From NCBI GenBank assembly GCA_015494385.1, contig WGBJ01000027.1, forward strand, positions 1 through 7,318: a DNA stretch of 7,318 nucleotides. The letters run 5' to 3'. Positions within the stretch are counted from its first letter, which is position 1, and every line of letters begins with the position of its first letter. The notes beneath the pieces were generated by a model, which was given only the letters and a program-made list of their open reading frames with translations, searched no databases and had not been told where the DNA came from. This document shows, in pieces, positions 5,586 through 7,318 of this stretch. The stretch comes from Marinosulfonomonas sp. (GTDB taxonomy: Bacteria > Pseudomonadota > Alphaproteobacteria > Rhodobacterales > Rhodobacteraceae). The position numbers and the translations under genes were made by a program.

Positions 5586-6761
5586 ATGGCACTGGATGGG
5601 AAAAAGATTTGCGTTCTTGGCGCGGGCATTGGCGGGCTGGCGGCGGCCACCGCTTTGGCACAGCGCGGGGCCGAAGTGACCGTGATGGAGCAATCCGCCG
5701 AGATCACCGAGGTTGGCGCGGGATTGCAAATCGGGCCCAACGGCTTTGCCGTGATGCGGGCGCTGGGGGCAGGCGATGCCTTGGCCGATTGCTCGGTGCG
5801 GGCCAAAGGGGTTTCGCTGCTGGACGGCACCACCGACAAACCGGTGTTCGGGCTGGATTTCCAGCGGTTTGCCGATGATCAGGAATATTACTTTGTGCAT
5901 CGGGCTGATCTGGTCGATGTGCTGGCCGAGGCCGCCCGCAAGGCGGGGGTGAAAATCCGCCTGTTGCAACAGGTTGATCGGGTCAGCGTGCAGGATGGCC
6001 ATGCGCATGTGGTGATGAAGCAGGGTGGTGGCTCGTCCCCTGATGTGCTGATCGGCGCGGATGGTCTGCACTCGAAGGTGCGTGTGGCGCTGAATGGCGA
6101 ACGCGAGCCGTTCTTCACCCGGCAGGTGGCATGGCGCACGATTATACCGGCACTGGGGAACGAGCCGGCGGTGGCGCGGGTTTACATGGGCGCGGGCAAG
6201 CATCTGGTGGTTTACCCGCTGCGTGATGGCAAAATGCTGAATATCGTGGCGGTGCAGGAACGCGATGAATGGGCCGCCGAGGGGTGGAATTTCCGCGATG
6301 ATCCGGCCAACCTGCGTGCCGTGTTCGCCGATTTCGGACCCGAGGTGCAGGGGCTGCTGGATCGGGTTGACGACGTTTACCTGTGGGGTCTGTTCCGTCA
6401 CCCCGTGGCGGAAAACTGGCACAAGGGGCGGGTGGCCATTCTGGGCGATGCGGCCCATCCGACCTTGCCGTTCATGGCGCAAGGGGCGGTGATGGCGCTG
6501 GAAGATGCCTGGGTGCTGGCCGATGCGCTGGACAAGGCGGATACGGTTGAAACGGGGTTGGCCAGCTATCAGACCCGCCGCCGCCCACGGGCCGCACGGG
6601 TGATTGATGCCGCCAGCAAGAACGCGCGTAATTACCATCTGTCGCCGGGACCATTGCGTTTTGCCGCGCATACGGCATTGCGGCTGGGCAGCACGTTCGC
6701 GCCGTCACTGGCGATGAAGAAATTTGACTGGATCTACAAGCACGACGTGACCCGCGCCTGA
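5586..6761 (+). CDS. FAD-dependent monooxygenase (class A aromatic hydroxylase type)
   Basis: The protein has 391 residues from the ATG at 5586, with GGGGA (5574-5578) seven bases upstream. A TTG two codons earlier is less likely. It has the three fingerprints of class A flavoprotein hydroxylases, which use NAD(P)H and oxygen to hydroxylate aromatic substrates: the FAD Rossmann motif CVLGAGIGGLAAATAL (9-24), the DG motif VLIGADGLHSKVR (154-166), and the GD motif GRVAILGDAAHPTLPFMAQG (281-300). Arg/Glu-rich helices follow (QTRRRPRAARV). Order and length match salicylate hydroxylase and 3-hydroxybenzoate 6-hydroxylase relatives, also UbiH-like enzymes. The substrate cannot be read from the sequence, and no aromatic-degradation gene is nearby. 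It is soluble with no signal peptide. Expression must come by read-through of the dksA terminator or from a promoter between 5493 and the hairpin. GC content is high (about 68-72% in the lines sampled). Confidence 0.9.
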   Translation: MALDGKKICVLGAGIGGLAAATALAQRGAEVTVMEQSAEITEVGAGLQIGPNGFAVMRALGAGDALADCSVRAKGVSLLDGTTDKPVFGLDFQRFADDQEYYFVHRADLVDVLAEAARKAGVKIRLLQQVDRVSVQDGHAHVVMKQGGGSSPDVLIGADGLHSKVRVALNGEREPFFTRQVAWRTIIPALGNEPAVARVYMGAGKHLVVYPLRDGKMLNIVAVQERDEWAAEGWNFRDDPANLRAVFADFGPEVQGLLDRVDDVYLWGLFRHPVAENWHKGRVAILGDAAHPTLPFMAQGAVMALEDAWVLADALDKADTVETGLASYQTRRRPRAARVIDAASKNARNYHLSPGPLRFAAHTALRLGSTFAPSLAMKKFDWIYKHDVTRA

Positions 6762-6766
6762 GGGAC

Positions 6767-6789
6767 GTGTTTTCTTTCAAAGAAAACAC
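6767..6789. repeat. Long near-perfect palindrome 1 after the monooxygenase gene
   Basis: The 11-bp arms GTGTTTTCTTT (6767-6777) and AAAGAAAACAC (6779-6789) flank a single central C. It starts five bases after the stop codon. As RNA it would form a mostly A-U stem, and GGG (6762-6764) with CCC (6790-6792) could extend it past a two-base bulge. There is no T-tract on its 3' side, so it is not a standard terminator. Confidence 0.75.
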
Positions 6790-6791
6790 CC

Positions 6792-6812
6792 CGAAATCTT
6801 TAAAAGATTTCG
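6792..6812. repeat. Long near-perfect palindrome 2, adjacent to the first
   Basis: The 10-bp arms CGAAATCTTT (6792-6801) and AAAGATTTCG (6803-6812) flank a single central A. It lies two bases after the first palindrome, and both are centred on a single base. The pair resembles a dispersed intergenic repeat of the REP type, or a tandem-hairpin 3' end that protects the monooxygenase transcript. No T-run follows it. Confidence 0.7.
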
Positions 6813-6830
6813 CTGGTCGCGGGAACGAGG

Positions 6831-6836
6831 TATACT
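6831..6836 (+). promoter_or_regulatory. Candidate -10 box of the last gene
   Basis: TATACT matches TATAAT at 5 of 6 positions and lies 58 bp before the start codon at 6895. The expected -35 position (about 6808-6813, TTTCGC) is poor and falls inside the right arm of palindrome 2, so the promoter would be weak or need an activator. The resulting leader contains a small hairpin, ACCGC (6845-6849) with GCGGT (6857-6861). Confidence 0.4.
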
Positions 6837-6894
6837 CTTTGCCAACCGCTGATTGTGCGGTGTATCCTGTGGCAAAACCAAAGGGGCTGAGGGC

Positions 6895-7318
6895 ATGAAA
6901 AGAACCGCATTGGCATTTCTGCTAACCATTGCAGGCTTTTCCCCGATTGACGCGCAAACGGCCAGAAATACCGATACCCCTTTGGCCTGTTCCCATTTCA
7001 CACCGGATGCCCGATATATCAACATCACATTGGTGATGCAGTTGGAAAAACGCGAAGTTGCAATGCGCGTTCCGCAGGAATTTCTTGAAGACCCATGGAA
7101 CCGGCAGGAAGGCGCGCGGATGTCGTCGTTTTTATTTACAACCATGATTGATACGTTTGAGCCGGTGACACGGGCGCAAACGCCTAAACTTAACTTTGAA
7201 TATACAACGTTTCTGGCCGCAGACCATATTGATCTGATCGGAATTGCAGAGCTTGTTCTGGATAGCGCAAGCCCGGGAAAAGCCTCTCCTTGGGAGCCAC
7301 TATCAGCCTATGATACCC
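6895..7318 (+). CDS. Secreted protein of unknown family, partial
   Basis: An open frame runs from the ATG at 6895 to the right window edge, giving the first 141 residues. AAGGGG (6881-6886) lies eight bases upstream. Residues 1-20 (MKRTALAFLLTIAGFSPIDA) are a Sec signal peptide with likely cleavage after IDA, so the product is periplasmic or exported. The mature part has one cysteine (C32) and looks like a mixed alpha/beta soluble domain with no further membrane segment. Recognisable stretches include YINITLVMQLEKREVAMRVP and FLEDPWNRQEGARMSSFLF. I do not recognise the family. GC content is about 49% over the six full lines counted, well below the 68-72% sampled in the preceding gene, and codon use is less GC-biased (for example TTA, CTA, AGA). 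It may be a more recent acquisition, or simply a weakly expressed accessory gene. Confidence 0.75.
   Translation, partial: MKRTALAFLLTIAGFSPIDAQTARNTDTPLACSHFTPDARYINITLVMQLEKREVAMRVPQEFLEDPWNRQEGARMSSFLFTTMIDTFEPVTRAQTPKLNFEYTTFLAADHIDLIGIAELVLDSASPGKASPWEPLSAYDT

Noticed and set aside
4992..6671. A 559-codon minus-strand open frame spanning dksA, the terminator and most of the monooxygenase gene
   Set aside because: Its product is rich in His, Arg, Gln and Pro with no domain. Long antisense frames are expected opposite GC-rich genes, and both plus-strand genes are clearly real.

Overview
The window looks like chromosomal DNA from an alphaproteobacterium, most likely Rhodobacteraceae (Roseobacter/Rhodobacter group). 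The reasons are a single-cysteine DksA of the type known from Rhodobacter, a DUF2927 lipoprotein, a CoxE-type VWA protein with a MoxR ATPase, and GC-rich core genes. This placement is inferred from protein families. There is no rRNA or other phylogenetic marker. No tRNA, rRNA, CRISPR array, insertion sequence or phage gene was seen.

Left part (1-3485, all minus strand). In the direction of transcription the order is a GNAT acetyltransferase, a DUF2927 lipoprotein with a helical-repeat tail, a 55-residue two-helix membrane protein, and a CoxE-like VWA protein. The gaps are 5, 24 and 6 nt, so this is very probably one operon. Further downstream on the same strand is the start of a DUF411 (CGCC-motif, probably copper-binding) periplasmic protein, which runs off the left edge.

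Middle (3486-5069). A 192-nt gap holds nested inverted repeats and a plausible sigma70 promoter. It is followed by a plus-strand gene for a small secreted protein with six cysteines. Converging on that gene is a minus-strand MoxR-type AAA+ ATPase. MoxR is the usual partner of CoxE-like VWA proteins. Here the two are separated by about 2.6 kb, and the lipoprotein, small membrane protein and acetyltransferase lie between them. The MoxR/VWA/DUF2927/small-membrane-protein neighbourhood is the best candidate in the window for an uncharacterised multi-gene system, possibly a cytoplasmic chaperone or metal-insertion machine with an envelope arm.

Right part (5028-7318, plus strand). dksA carries two in-frame starts, each with a strong Shine-Dalgarno sequence. 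It is followed by an FNR/CRP-like palindrome and a strong GNRA-loop intrinsic terminator. A class A FAD monooxygenase begins only 17 nt after the terminator's T-tract. Two adjacent long near-perfect palindromes follow it. The window ends inside a secreted protein of unknown family whose base composition (about 49% GC) is clearly lower than that of the monooxygenase (about 70% in the lines sampled).
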